Shown: positions 1 to 8,193, numbered from the stretch's first letter. The stretch: DNA of 64,000 nucleotides from SIG672 sp045605765 (GCA_045605765.1 JAZUQQ010000027.1:1-64000); one strand, 5' to 3'. Program-made: numbers and translations. The notes: a model not told the origin generated them from the letters alone.

Positions 1-1054
1 TCGTTCTTCCGCCCGACACCTTAGTGTGATACTCAGCATTCACCCAAGCATAGTCGGTATCGGAATTATAATATTTTACAGAGTAATAATATGCATTGCT
101 CGCAAAACGAATATAGTTTGTATCTGACGAATTTGCCGTTACTTCTTTTGAATAATTGGAGTATTTATCGGTGTAAATATTCAGCACGGTGGTGCTGTCA
201 TCAACCGCCGCATTGTACGCCGCGTCAATTCCGTCGCAGGCGGCATAAAGATTATGAGTACCGCCTACGATGCTGATGCTGCCGCGCTGATTGCCTTTCT
301 CGGATATGTCGCTATTCGAGGTCTTGATGCAATCACCGCCCGATGCGATGAGAGTGGTGTTGCCACCCTCAATTTCTACTCCGTCATTGCCTTTGAGCGA
401 ATTGTCGATACAAGCCACAAGGAGCGTGAGGTTCTTCACCTGTAAATCGTCCTTCGAGTGAATACCGTTGTTATTCTCGGAAACCACGGTCAGTTCACCC
501 TTGCCACCGATCTCAAGGTCAACATTGGAATGAATTGCTCCCAAATAGAGCGTTTCATCGGTAGAGTCAATGGCGGAGCGCATATCATAAATATAGTTTT
601 TTGTGTCTTTCTTTGCTTTGATCGCAACATCGTCACCGCTGATTACGGTGATCGGATTGGTAGAATTGCAGACCAGTGAAAGTCCGTGAAGCTCCAAATC
701 GAATTTGTAGCTCTCGCCAACGTCAATAACGATATTACCGCGCAACTTGCCCGAAATGGAATATACGCTTTCTTCACCAATTGCGGTAAATGTAAGTGTC
801 GTACCTTCGAGCTTATACGCGCCCTGCGTTCCCGAAATACACTCAACCACGATATCGGTGGACTCGCCCTCAAAATAACCATCATACGCGCCGAAATCGT
901 CAAGAGACTCGCCAAAACTCTTGTTATCGTCACCGAGATCTGCCGTCGCTCCTTGTTCCTCGGGATTGGTGTAGCCCTCATTCTTTTCCTTCTTTCCGCA
1001 GCTCGTAAGAAGCAAAGTGAAGCACAGTAAAAGAGCAAATATTCTTGTTTTCAT
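1..1054 (-). CDS. Secreted carbohydrate-binding lipoprotein (DUF4353 / Cthe_2159-like), C-terminus cut by window edge
   Basis: The minus strand is open from an ATG at 1054 to the window edge, about 351 codons; the stop lies outside. A good ribosome site (AAAGGAG) sits about 8 nt upstream. The N-terminus is a lipoprotein signal: MKTR, a hydrophobic core and the lipobox LLTSC, giving Cys19 as the likely lipidated residue, followed by an acidic, Gly/Asn-rich linker. The rest consists of repeated short beta-strand units with Asp/Asn/Gly turns such as NNNGIHSKDDL, GNDGVEIEGGN and ACDGIDAAYN. That pattern is typical of the right-handed beta-helix carbohydrate-binding family typified by Cthe_2159. 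The likely role is binding polysaccharide at the cell surface. The family assignment comes from this repeat pattern and the lipoprotein start; the C-terminus cannot be judged. Confidence 0.75.
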   Translation of the reverse strand, partial: MKTRIFALLLCFTLLLTSCGKKEKNEGYTNPEEQGATADLGDDNKSFGESLDDFGAYDGYFEGESTDIVVECISGTQGAYKLEGTTLTFTAIGEESVYSISGKLRGNIVIDVGESYKFDLELHGLSLVCNSTNPITVISGDDVAIKAKKDTKNYIYDMRSAIDSTDETLYLGAIHSNVDLEIGGKGELTVVSENNNGIHSKDDLQVKNLTLLVACIDNSLKGNDGVEIEGGNTTLIASGGDCIKTSNSDISEKGNQRGSISIVGGTHNLYAACDGIDAAYNAAVDDSTTVLNIYTDKYSNYSKEVTANSSDTNYIRFASNAYYYSVKYYNSDTDYAWVNAEYHTKVSGGRT

Positions 1055-1587
1055 AACATTCTCCTTTGCGTCAAAGCTCATTCGAAAACTTCTTTTTTGT
1101 ATTATATTTTATATTATATCACACCGCGCTAAAGCCAAACTAAAGATTTGCGGATTAATAAAGATAGTATTTATCATATCGTAAAACGCCTTTTCTTTCC
1201 CTGCTGCCCACAAATATTGAGGGCTGACCGCTTGACTTGGAAGCCGTTTTATGCTACAATAATTGCATTAATAAGATTTTATTGCAGAGTGACAACCGAT
1301 TGATCCCACGGTGCTGAAGGTTGACCACAGTCTTGACCATCTACGGCTTCGAACTACGTAGAATTAGTGCGACGGTGAGTACCCGAAAGCATCGGTTTCG
1401 GACGCGAAAGACCCTAAAATCCTTATAAATCAAGGGAAAATAGGTACAGATTTGATTGGAAGCAATGTCGATCGGGTTCAAGTCCGTCACTCCGACCAAA
1501 ATCACGGTTTTGACCGCAAAATCAAATCCGCGCAGGGCATCCCGGCGACTTCTTGTTTTTATTTTACAACAAATCTTAGGAGAATTT
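1055..1587. other. Gene-poor gap between the lipoprotein and the CDF exporter
   Basis: About 530 bp without a convincing gene. The left part is AT-rich and must hold the minus-strand promoter of the lipoprotein gene; a TATAAT lies near 1110-1120, but no good -35 is at the right distance. The right part holds the tRNA-Pro remnant. Around 1290-1360 a short frame can be read on the plus strand (…DPTVLKVDHSLDHLRLR stop), but it has an upstream stop and no start, so it may be a decayed gene tail. Confidence 0.4.
1467..1498 (+). pseudogene. Degenerate 3' end of a tRNA-Pro gene (possible attachment-site remnant)
   Basis: This 32-bp stretch has a T-arm core GGGTTCAAGTCC followed by GTCACTCCGACCA, the usual acceptor end of Firmicutes tRNA-Pro including CCA. 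One C is missing from the T-stem, and no D-arm, anticodon arm or 5' acceptor half is found in the ~80 bp upstream. A lone tRNA 3' end is what an integrative element using a tRNA gene leaves behind. No integrase lies next to it. The tRNA-Pro match is from memory of the consensus. Confidence 0.4.
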
Positions 1588-2478
1588 ATGAAGACTGAAA
1601 AAAATATTTTATTAGCATTTATTTTAAATCTTGCTTTCTCTGTCTTTGAGCTGTTTGGGGGGATCTTCACGGGAAGTGTGGCGATCCTTTCAGATGCTGT
1701 ACACGATATTGGCGATGCGATGAGCATTGGAGTTGCATTCTTTCTTGAAAAGAAAAGCAAAAAACAACCAGACGAAAAATACACCTACGGATATACGAGA
1801 TACTCGGTCATCGGAAGTCTAATAACAACCTTAATACTTTTATTTGGCTCTGTAATGGTTATATACAGCGCCGTGCTGCGAATAATCGATCCTGCCGAAA
1901 TTAACTATAACGGTATGATTATTTTCGCTATCATCGGTGTGTGCGTGAATTTCGCCGCCGCATTTTTAACAAAGGAAGGTACTTCTCTCAATCAAAAAGC
2001 AGTAAACCTGCATATGCTTGAAGATGTGCTTGGCTGGATAGTCGTCCTAATAGGCGCCTTTATAATGAGATTTACCGATTTTTATATCATTGATCCGCTT
2101 ATGTCTATCGGTGTAGCGATATTTATTCTTGTAAACGCCACAAAAAATTTGAAAGACGCGCTTGATCTTTTCCTTGAAAAAACTCCTCATAACATAGATG
2201 TCCATAAAATCAAGGAGCATATTTGCGAAATCAAAGGTGTACTTGACGTTCATCATATTCACGTTTGGAGTATGGACGGGCAGAACAATTATGCCACAAT
2301 GCATATCGTTACGGGTGATAAAGCGCATGATATCAAAGATAAAGTCCGAGAGGAACTCAAGGAGCATGGCATAGGACACGCAACGCTTGAACTTGAAGAA
2401 GCAGGCGAGCATTGTCACGAAGAACATTGTCACACGAAATTTGATTCTTCGTCGGGACATCACCATCATCATCACTAA
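1588..2478 (+). CDS. CDF-family cation efflux transporter with C-terminal His tail
   Basis: A 296-residue membrane protein that exports divalent metal (Zn2+/Co2+/Cd2+ type) in exchange for protons. The start is the ATG at 1588 behind a TTAGGAGAA ribosome site; an earlier in-frame ATG at 1456 would run through the tRNA remnant and lacks a ribosome site. Six hydrophobic segments can be traced. The metal-site HxxxD motifs are present in helix 2 (SDAVHDIGD) and helix 5 (HMLED). The soluble C-terminal ferredoxin-like domain follows (HKIKEHICEIKGVLDVHHIHVWSM). The protein ends with EHCHEEHCH and a run of six histidines, a likely extra metal-binding tail. The actual metal cannot be read from the sequence. 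A strong bidirectional terminator follows immediately. Confidence 0.9.
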   Translation: MKTEKNILLAFILNLAFSVFELFGGIFTGSVAILSDAVHDIGDAMSIGVAFFLEKKSKKQPDEKYTYGYTRYSVIGSLITTLILLFGSVMVIYSAVLRIIDPAEINYNGMIIFAIIGVCVNFAAAFLTKEGTSLNQKAVNLHMLEDVLGWIVVLIGAFIMRFTDFYIIDPLMSIGVAIFILVNATKNLKDALDLFLEKTPHNIDVHKIKEHICEIKGVLDVHHIHVWSMDGQNNYATMHIVTGDKAHDIKDKVREELKEHGIGHATLELEEAGEHCHEEHCHTKFDSSSGHHHHHH

Positions 2479-2491
2479 ACTGTAAATTTAA

Positions 2492-2520
2492 AGGGACGAC
2501 CGTTTGGTCGTCCCTGATTT
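2492..2520 (+). terminator. Rho-independent terminator after the CDF gene
   Basis: A perfect 10-bp stem (AGGGACGACC / GGTCGTCCCT) with a 4-nt GTTT loop is followed by GATTTTAT. On the opposite strand it is followed by TTTAAATTT, so it probably also ends the convergent small gene at 2559. Confidence 0.85.
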
Positions 2521-2558
2521 TATGCATTTACACTTTTATTTATGTCGGTTGCAAATCT

Positions 2559-2756
2559 TTATATATTCGTTTCTGTACGTTCCTGTGATGCAAGTCTATT
2601 TACGTATTGTTGCATTTCATCTTTTGATTTGACCGAATGTGTGCCATCTATGATCTCCCGCTTTTTATCCTCGCTGAGAGTCGAGAATTTTTGCATTGCA
2701 TCCGGATTCATTGCCAGTGCCATAGCAAATCCCATGGGCATTTCATTTCTTTCCAT
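2559..2756 (-). CDS. Small conserved clostridial protein of unknown function
   Basis: A 65-residue soluble protein beginning MERNEMPMGF. An in-frame ATG four codons earlier (2768) directly abuts the AAAGGA ribosome site, so the start at 2756, 12 nt downstream of it, is preferred. The sequence resembles small clostridial proteins with a Met-rich MPMGF-MALA start and a NPDAMQKFSTLSEDKKREIIDG helix pair; the C-terminal half (THSVKSKDEMQQYVNRLA) has the look of a short helical tail. No catalytic motif is visible and no function is proposed. It is convergent with the CDF gene and shares its terminator. Confidence 0.6.
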   Translation of the reverse strand: MERNEMPMGFAMALAMNPDAMQKFSTLSEDKKREIIDGTHSVKSKDEMQQYVNRLASQERTETNI

Positions 2757-2951
2757 GCTTATGACCATTCCTTTCTTTGTGTTTGAAAACGGTGTACTTT
2801 ATTCTACGTCTGTATTTTGTTTTCAAACTTTCATTTCTGATATAGTATTAATAGTGTTTGCTAACTATCCGAGAGCGCATACCTGGCAAATTCCGCATAA
2901 TATGCCTTACCGCTGTTAAAAATAAAATTAACAAACAAAAGGAGCGATAGT

Positions 2952-3086
2952 ATGTCTGAAAACAAGAACGCAAAAAAAGAAATCAAAACGAAAGAAACAA
3001 AACCTCTCACAAAGCCGGGCAGTATCAAGGGAAAGATAGAGGTTGCCGACACCCGCAAGCGCAAAGACGGTCCGGGTGGAAATTAA
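2952..3086 (+). CDS. Very small Lys-rich protein, unknown
   Basis: A 44-codon frame from ATG 2952 to TAA 3084-3086, preceded at ideal distance by AAAGGAGCGATAGT. The product (MSENKNAKKEIKTKETKPLT… ending KDGPGGN) is highly charged and Lys-rich, without a membrane segment, and probably unstructured. Supporting its reality are the strong ribosome site, the lack of any competing frame and the compact gap. No family is recognised; a nucleic-acid-binding role would be a guess. Confidence 0.5.
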   Translation: MSENKNAKKEIKTKETKPLTKPGSIKGKIEVADTRKRKDGPGGN

Positions 3087-3192
3087 GTCATATAATCAGC
3101 GGACAAAGAAATGCCGATATCGCGATAAGTCACTGCAGTATCGGCTTACATAGTGCAAAAACTTAAATTATTTCCTCGATTTGCCAATCTAT

Positions 3193-4488
3193 TTATGATC
3201 TATCATCGGTCGCCGGATTATCAATAAGCTCACCGCTCTTTGTGAAACGAGAGCCGTGGCACGGACAATCCCACGTATGCTCAGCGCGGTTATATTTGAG
3301 TGCGCAACCAAGATGAGGACAGCGCGGAGCAGTGGGGGTAAGAAGCCCCACCGTCGATTCGATAGCATTTACTGCAAGCTGCGGGCGAAGCATACTGCGC
3401 GAAGGTGAAAAGACCTCGGCATAGCGGTTCACTTTACCGCAAGTCAGATCGCAGAGAATGTTCGCTGCCACCATTGAATTTGTCATGCCCCACTTATTAA
3501 ACCCTGTTGCTACAAATACATTTGGAGTATATCGCGCATACTGTCCTATATAGGGTATATTATCCAGCGTCATACAATCTTGTGTTGCCCATTTCCCCAC
3601 GATATCGGCGTTTTTATAGTGCCTCTCTGCAAACACTTCAAGCTCGTGCCAACAGCCGCCTTGCTTCCCCGTTCTGTGGCCGCCGCCACCGAGCAGGAGA
3701 AGATCACGTTGGCTTCGAAAAGAAAGTCCCGTGTCCGACCGATCCACGTACATTCCGCTCAAATTCTGTGCATTTTTAAGCGCTATGACATAAGATCGGT
3801 GCTGATAGAGCTTTAAGAAATATCCACCGTGCTTATTAAGAATCGGAAAATGCGTAGCCACAATCAGTTTTTTATAGGATATCTCTCCGTGATCTGTGAG
3901 TACCATATTAGGTTTAAGCTCCACAACCTTGGTGTGCTCATAGATGGGCAGGTCTTTTGAGACCGTGTATAGGAATTTCAGAGGATGGAACTGCGCTTGA
4001 TCCTTCACGCGCACAGCACCTGCCACAGTAAACGGAAGCTCGTCAGCATCTGAAAACTCTGCGTTTACGCCCAAGCGACAGAGCGCAATAATTTCTTTTT
4101 CAATCTTTTTTCTGTCGTTTAGGGAATAGACATAGGAGTCGCGTTTCTCGTAGTCACAATCGATGTTTTGACAAAGCCGTAAGTATTCCTCTTCTGCCTT
4201 GATTTGAGCTTCCAAATAAAGCCGAGCCTTATCATCACCAAAGCGACCGATGAGCTTATCATAGATAAGACCGTGACCGAGAGTTATCTTTGCAGTGGTA
4301 TCCTTTGTGATACCCGAGCATATCTCTCTTGCTTCAACCAATATGCAATCGATACCTGAGTTTTTCAGTTTATATGCACATAAAATTCCTGCAATTCCTC
4401 CTCCAATGATAAGAACATCGGTATTTGTCTTTCCCTTTAATGCTTCAAAATGTACACTCCGCGCATCTTTTTCCCAAATCGATTCCAT
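3193..4488 (-). CDS. FAD-dependent oxidoreductase fused to a C-terminal Rieske [2Fe-2S] domain
   Basis: A 431-residue cytoplasmic flavoprotein. The N-terminus holds the Rossmann FAD-binding motif DVLIIGGGIAGILCAYKL (about residues 24-41) and a DAO/GlcD-type body. Further motifs include LLLGGGGHRTGK and the second FAD contact region VFVATGFNKWGMTNSMVA. The last 50 residues are a Rieske domain with CPHLGC and CPCHGS, the two Cys-x-His pairs that ligate a [2Fe-2S] cluster. This two-domain layout (DadA-like plus Rieske) is known in Bacillus YhfW-type proteins; the substrate is unknown. The start at 4488 has a strong GGAGGAAAG site. It is monocistronic, with a terminator just beyond the next gene downstream. 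Confidence 0.9.
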   Translation of the reverse strand: MESIWEKDARSVHFEALKGKTNTDVLIIGGGIAGILCAYKLKNSGIDCILVEAREICSGITKDTTAKITLGHGLIYDKLIGRFGDDKARLYLEAQIKAEEEYLRLCQNIDCDYEKRDSYVYSLNDRKKIEKEIIALCRLGVNAEFSDADELPFTVAGAVRVKDQAQFHPLKFLYTVSKDLPIYEHTKVVELKPNMVLTDHGEISYKKLIVATHFPILNKHGGYFLKLYQHRSYVIALKNAQNLSGMYVDRSDTGLSFRSQRDLLLLGGGGHRTGKQGGCWHELEVFAERHYKNADIVGKWATQDCMTLDNIPYIGQYARYTPNVFVATGFNKWGMTNSMVAANILCDLTCGKVNRYAEVFSPSRSMLRPQLAVNAIESTVGLLTPTAPRCPHLGCALKYNRAEHTWDCPCHGSRFTKSGELIDNPATDDRS

Positions 4489-4559
4489 AACTTTCCTCCA
4501 CCGACTGTATTATGACTAGTGTTTACCTTTTTTGGTAGAGATATTCTGGCACAAAAGAA

Positions 4560-4590
4560 AACAACAGAGAAAATAAAATTCTCCGTTGTT
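4560..4590 (-). terminator. Terminator downstream of the HAD gene
   Basis: A 12-bp stem with one mismatch (AACAACAGAGAA / TTCTCCGTTGTT) is followed by TTCTTTT on the minus strand and CAGTTCTTTTTT on the plus strand. It ends the HAD hydrolase transcript running from 5458. Confidence 0.7.
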
Positions 4591-4600
4591 CAGTTCTTTT

Positions 4601-5458
4601 TTATTTTGCCAGACCGTTTTTGCTTTCTCGATGGCGTTGCTCACGCTGTTTTAGAAGAAGCGTATGCGAGATCTGCATCTCCTGAATTATGCACTTGATA
4701 AGCGTGTCAAGCTCGCTTCCCTCTTGATAGTCGGCAGGACAGATATAGTTCACACGGTCATCCAGAAGCAGTCCTGTGACCTTATTTTTGTGACCCTTCG
4801 GATATACGGCAATAGACACACCGCCCTGCTTTTTGATAAAGGTCATACAGGGGATATCGGTAATTCCGTCTCCGAAATATATCATATTATCGTAAGGAAC
4901 GAGTCTATCCTTCATTTTATCGTTGACCTTTTTATTATCGGTCTCGTCATACGCACCCTTGGAAATTCTGAAAACGTACTGTATTTTCTGAGTATAATTA
5001 ATTGCGATCTTAGGCCAGACCGCTTCGCCGTTTTCGTCGAAGTAGTATTGACAAGCAAAGATGTTTTTAAATTTATCACTTATAGCACAGCCGTCTATAG
5101 TATCCTTAAATCCGCTCGAAATAACGAAGTGCTCAATATTAACGCCGATAGATTCACCGTACTGATTTATCCTGTCAAACCAGTTAAGAACGCCCTTGTA
5201 AAAGCGAATATCTTTACCTGTTGAGCGAAGATATTCCCTAGTAAAGGGTATATTTTTCTCTCTGCATTTGCACATCGTATAGTACATATAGCCGAGGATA
5301 CCCTCCATATAATTCTTTCTTCGGAACGCCTCGACCTCTCCCCAAAACTCACCACTTGTCATACCCAGATCCGGTATGAGCGAATAGTTCTGCATGTCCT
5401 GATCACAAAGCGTTTTATCAAAATCGTACATCAGCGCAATAGTTGGCTTTTTACGCAT
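4601..5458 (-). CDS. HAD-superfamily phosphatase (phosphoserine-phosphatase-like)
   Basis: A 285-residue cytoplasmic HAD hydrolase. Motif I is MYDFDKTLC (nucleophile Asp in DFDKT, residues about 12-16), motif II is VISSGF, and motifs III/IV are a Lys region and MIYFGDGITDIPCM (the GDGxTD acidic pair). A large helical cap lies between motifs I and II (MTSGEFWGEVEAFRRKNYMEG). The fold implies Mg2+-dependent phosphate hydrolysis, but the substrate is not evident. The start ATG at 5458 has GGAGGATACTTTT in front. It probably forms its own transcript; the upstream neighbour on the same strand ends with its own terminator at 5536. Confidence 0.85.
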   Translation of the reverse strand: MRKKPTIALMYDFDKTLCDQDMQNYSLIPDLGMTSGEFWGEVEAFRRKNYMEGILGYMYYTMCKCREKNIPFTREYLRSTGKDIRFYKGVLNWFDRINQYGESIGVNIEHFVISSGFKDTIDGCAISDKFKNIFACQYYFDENGEAVWPKIAINYTQKIQYVFRISKGAYDETDNKKVNDKMKDRLVPYDNMIYFGDGITDIPCMTFIKKQGGVSIAVYPKGHKNKVTGLLLDDRVNYICPADYQEGSELDTLIKCIIQEMQISHTLLLKQREQRHRESKNGLAK

Positions 5459-5535
5459 AAAAGTATCCTCCGTGTCTTATTCCAGTTTATTTTATCACAT
5501 TTTTACCGGCAAGTCAATATATTTAAATACGAAAA

Positions 5536-5558
5536 CGGTCGAACTAATAGTCCGACCG
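5536..5558 (-). terminator. Terminator of the OB-fold surface protein gene
   Basis: Inverted repeat CGGTCG…CGACCG with an inner ACTA/TAGT extension, followed on the minus strand by TTTTCGTATTTAAAT. It lies 16 nt past the stop codon of the gene ending at 5574. Confidence 0.75.
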
Positions 5559-5573
5559 CTTTGATCTATTTAA

Positions 5574-7400
5574 TTAGTCGGCGAGAGTACGCTTTTTTGT
5601 AAAATGTACGCCTGCGAGGGAAATAGCAGCAACTACTGCCGAGATAGCGATAGCTGCGGTAGCGTCTCCGGTCTCAGCCGATCCGCCTCCCTGAGCACCG
5701 CTCGAAACGAGGGTGATGTCAGATGCGCTTGCAACTTTGAGTTGATAGCCATTGTAGTCGCTTACAACTGCGTTAATAGTAACGGTGTCGCCTTCATTGA
5801 TTCCGACAAGTACGGGAATAAGGCGGATATTGATGGTGTTTCCGCTTGCATCTGTGATAACGGTGTTTCCGTCAATCTTGATCTCGCCGAGAACAACGTT
5901 TTCGAGCTTAACGGGAGTCGATTCGATAGCGCCGGTGGTATCTGCAAGGATAGCCGCGATGGTAGATGCGTTGTAGGTAATGGTGTTGCCTGTTGAAATA
6001 GTATTCTCAACGGTAGGAGATGTCAACTGTTGAAGTCCATTAAAATCACCGCGCACTCCGTTAACCTTTATTTTATCTCCTATGGAAAGAGTGTGTCCTG
6101 CATTGTTGAAAAAGAGGTTTATTCCTGCCTTTCCGTCGTAGATAACGGCATTTTTATCGTCGATAAAAATAACAATTCCTTCGGTACCGATCAGTCCGCT
6201 TGCCGCGAGAGCATCTTCAATATCTACATAATTGATTGTAACCGTTCCGCTTGATACAAGCACAATATCCGAAGCGCTTGCAATTTTGAGCTGAGGAGTT
6301 CCTTTGTAGCTACTAACGATTGCATTGTTAACGTTGACAGTATCACCTGCATCAACACCGCTAGGGAGCGCAGGCGCCTTGTAAATGTTTACAGACTTAG
6401 CACCGTCGCTTATGGTTACGGTCTTACTTCCATCAGTCTCATCCTTGATGTTTGTAATTTCAACTTCTTCAAGTCTAATAGGCGTTGATTCAAGCGCGAG
6501 ATTTGTATCTGCCATAATAGCAGACACCGTTTTTAGCACATGTGAAAACGAATCTCCTGTTGAAGTAGAGATAACTTCGGGCGAAGCAAGCTGAATACAG
6601 CCGTTGAAATCATCTCTCGTTCCCTTAACCTTGACCTTATCGCCAACGGTAAGGGTACTTCCCGATCCGAAATAAAGAGCTATACCAACATTGCTTGTGG
6701 GGTCGTAAACAATCGCATCTTTTCCGTAGCTAAAAACTACCGTTCCTTCGGTATAAACTGTAGCTCCATCGGTTGCTGCACGAGCTTCAGCGATGGATAT
6801 GTAGGTGGGGGTAGGAGTAGGGGTGGTTCCGCCAGAGCCTCCCGATCCGCCGGTGCTGCCGTTAACTTCATAAATGGCAAATTCGGTGGGATATCCGGCA
6901 GGATTACCTTCAATGGTGCCATTCTTATATGCTTTGACTTTATTCGAACTTCCAGCGTTAGCTGCAAGAGTGGTAGTATCATCATCAACGCCTTTAAATT
7001 TGAACAGTCCGTCTGCAACGCTTACGTCCCAATTGTAGTTGCCGGACTGTATTCCATTTATATTGCCTGCTCCGGGCTTAATAGTCACTCCGTTGCTATC
7101 GGTAAGCGTAGCGCTTGATCCTGAAACTGTGATTGTCCAAAGCATATTGTCTGCAATGTTCGAGATGATACCGCTACTGGGAGCAACACTTTCGACGAGC
7201 ACCCAGCTTCCGTCAAGAGTTGTAAGTGCCACGTTCTTATTATTAACAACAAGAACATACTTCTTATCTGCATCGATATCGTCGATGGTGGAGACCTTCG
7301 TTGCCGTAATCGTATCTGCCGATACCGATGCGGGTATCATAGAGAGAAGCATTACTGATATGAGCAGTACAGAGAGAATCGCGCTTAAATATCTTTTCAT
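5574..7400 (-). CDS. Secreted, probably surface-anchored protein with duplicated OB-fold-like modules
   Basis: A 608-residue exported protein. Residues 1-28 form a Sec signal peptide (MKRYLSAILSVLLISVMLL… ASVSA). An N-terminal beta-rich region (to about 190) is followed by a GGSGGSGGTTPTPTPT linker. Then come two similar modules, about 200-390 and 395-575. Each contains a VKVKGTRDDFNGCIQL / IKVNGVRGDFNGLQQL strand pair and an STPI/VRLEEV… / GDTVNVN… VKIASASDI pattern, as in OB-fold domains attached to secreted nucleases (YhcR-like). No nuclease motif is present. The tail TGDATAAIAISAVVAAISLA + KKR looks like a membrane stop, not an LPXTG site. Possible roles are nucleic-acid or glycan binding at the surface. 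The start has a CAGGAGGA site, and a consensus promoter lies at 7447-7475. Confidence 0.75.
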   Translation of the reverse strand: MKRYLSAILSVLLISVMLLSMIPASVSADTITATKVSTIDDIDADKKYVLVVNNKNVALTTLDGSWVLVESVAPSSGIISNIADNMLWTITVSGSSATLTDSNGVTIKPGAGNINGIQSGNYNWDVSVADGLFKFKGVDDDTTTLAANAGSSNKVKAYKNGTIEGNPAGYPTEFAIYEVNGSTGGSGGSGGTTPTPTPTYISIAEARAATDGATVYTEGTVVFSYGKDAIVYDPTSNVGIALYFGSGSTLTVGDKVKVKGTRDDFNGCIQLASPEVISTSTGDSFSHVLKTVSAIMADTNLALESTPIRLEEVEITNIKDETDGSKTVTISDGAKSVNIYKAPALPSGVDAGDTVNVNNAIVSSYKGTPQLKIASASDIVLVSSGTVTINYVDIEDALAASGLIGTEGIVIFIDDKNAVIYDGKAGINLFFNNAGHTLSIGDKIKVNGVRGDFNGLQQLTSPTVENTISTGNTITYNASTIAAILADTTGAIESTPVKLENVVLGEIKIDGNTVITDASGNTINIRLIPVLVGINEGDTVTINAVVSDYNGYQLKVASASDITLVSSGAQGGGSAETGDATAAIAISAVVAAISLAGVHFTKKRTLAD

Positions 7401-7446
7401 GAAATCCTCCTGAGCCTTTTATGGCTAAATTTGTTTGGTTGATACA

Positions 7447-7475
7447 ATTATATAATATAAGTCTACAATATTCAA
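7447..7475 (-). promoter_or_regulatory. Sigma-A promoter of the OB-fold protein gene
   Basis: Minus strand: TTGAAT at 7475-7470, 17-nt spacer, TATAAT at 7452-7447. It lies about 50 bp upstream of the start codon at 7400. Confidence 0.75.
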
Positions 7476-7521
7476 GAGATTTTTCGACATTTTTCACTTT
7501 TTTCGACTTGATCTCAAACAA

Positions 7522-7974
7522 AACAGAAATGACCCTTGACCGTGGTTTCTTTACACCTCAGTCAAGGGTCATTTCTGTTCACTCTTGATATCTAGCATCT
7601 TTTTTAATCCTCTCTTTCCTTATCTGTCCCGTGCCTTCCACTCAGATATCAAAAACATTCTTTTCCTTTTCTTCTTCTCTAAACAAGAACGCTTGTGTTT
7701 TCTTCGTTTGTTTTCAGCAAGAGACGAGTGTCCTTTGACTTATAATACGAATTTCATCCGAACCTTTCTTACATTAACCTCACATCTATATCAAGCGTAC
7801 GCGGTTTCCTTTTCACACCCTTCTAACTGCAAACTGTGTTTATAAACCGTGTTCTGCACCGCCGTGCTTTCCTTTATTCATGCGGTTCGGCTATATTTTC
7901 TTCATCCTACATCATTCTCGTATTAAAGTCCCGTCTTAGTTTACCATTGGACCGTACCTTCCTTTCCTTTCTTC
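7522..7974 (-). ncRNA. Candidate ~450-nt structured noncoding RNA
   Basis: A perfect promoter (-35 TTGAAA 8009-8004, 17 nt, -10 TATAAT 7986-7981) predicts a minus-strand transcript starting near 7974. No frame on either strand has a ribosome site, while the transcript is purine-rich and full of pairings. These include GGUCC/GGACU near the 5' end, GCAC-GGCG-GUGC, ACAAG-CGUU-CUUGU, and a 9-bp helix joining 7585-7593 with 7644-7652. That helix overlaps an alternative AUCUG/CAGAU hairpin. Three copies of an 11-mer GGAARGYACGG occur (7629-7639, 7862-7872, 7952-7962). It ends with a perfect 19-bp hairpin (7522-7540 / 7561-7579, 20-nt loop) followed by TTGTTTG. It is not RNase P, tmRNA, SRP or 6S RNA, since their hallmark sequences are missing. 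It may belong to a large ornate RNA class such as ROOL or OLE, or be new. Confidence 0.6.
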
Positions 7975-7980
7975 ACTTGT

Positions 7981-8009
7981 ATTATAGCACATAAAAATGT
8001 GTTTTTCAA
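7981..8009 (-). promoter_or_regulatory. Promoter of the candidate large ncRNA
   Basis: Minus strand TTGAAA (8009-8004), 17-nt spacer, TATAAT (7986-7981). The nearest downstream protein gene on this strand starts only at 7400. Confidence 0.8.
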
Positions 8010-8082
8010 TTGGCGTTTTGTAAAAATATTACAATTATTTTTTGTTCAAAAGGGAGAAATTGGGCATTTTGCTGAAAAAGTA

Positions 8083-8111
8083 TTGACAAGAAAAAACATA
8101 TATGATATAAT
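8083..8111 (+). promoter_or_regulatory. Consensus sigma-A promoter driving a short transcript
   Basis: Perfect TTGACA (8083-8088), 17-nt spacer, TATAAT (8106-8111). No protein gene follows on the plus strand; a terminator lies about 55 bp downstream. Confidence 0.85.
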
Positions 8112-8117
8112 TATTAT

Positions 8118-8193
8118 GTTATTTGGTTTAATTTTCCACGCGTTATTGAGATACCATCTTAAAATCCAAGCTCACGCTCGCGTGAGCTTTTTT
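8118..8193 (+). ncRNA. Candidate ~76-nt small RNA
   Basis: The transcript predicted from the perfect promoter at 8083-8111 ends at a strong intrinsic terminator. Its stem is AAGCTCACG / CGTGAGCTT with a CTCG loop (8168-8189), followed by TTTTTT overlapping 8188-8193. No start codon with a ribosome site lies within it. It sits in the gap between the divergent large-RNA promoter and the convergent eda gene, whose own terminator (8202-8228) is separate. Function unknown; the ~50-nt unpaired 5' part (UGUUAUUUGGUUUAAUUUUCC) could base-pair with mRNAs. Confidence 0.6.

Noticed and set aside
3110..3155. Inverted repeat GCCGATA…TATCGGC between the small Lys-rich gene and the Rieske oxidoreductase
   Set aside because: Only 7 bp with a long loop and no T-run on either strand, so not called as a terminator.
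7585..7845. 86-codon plus-strand frame in the gap upstream of the OB-fold gene
   Set aside because: Pyrimidine-rich with no ribosome site; it is antisense to the predicted structured RNA.
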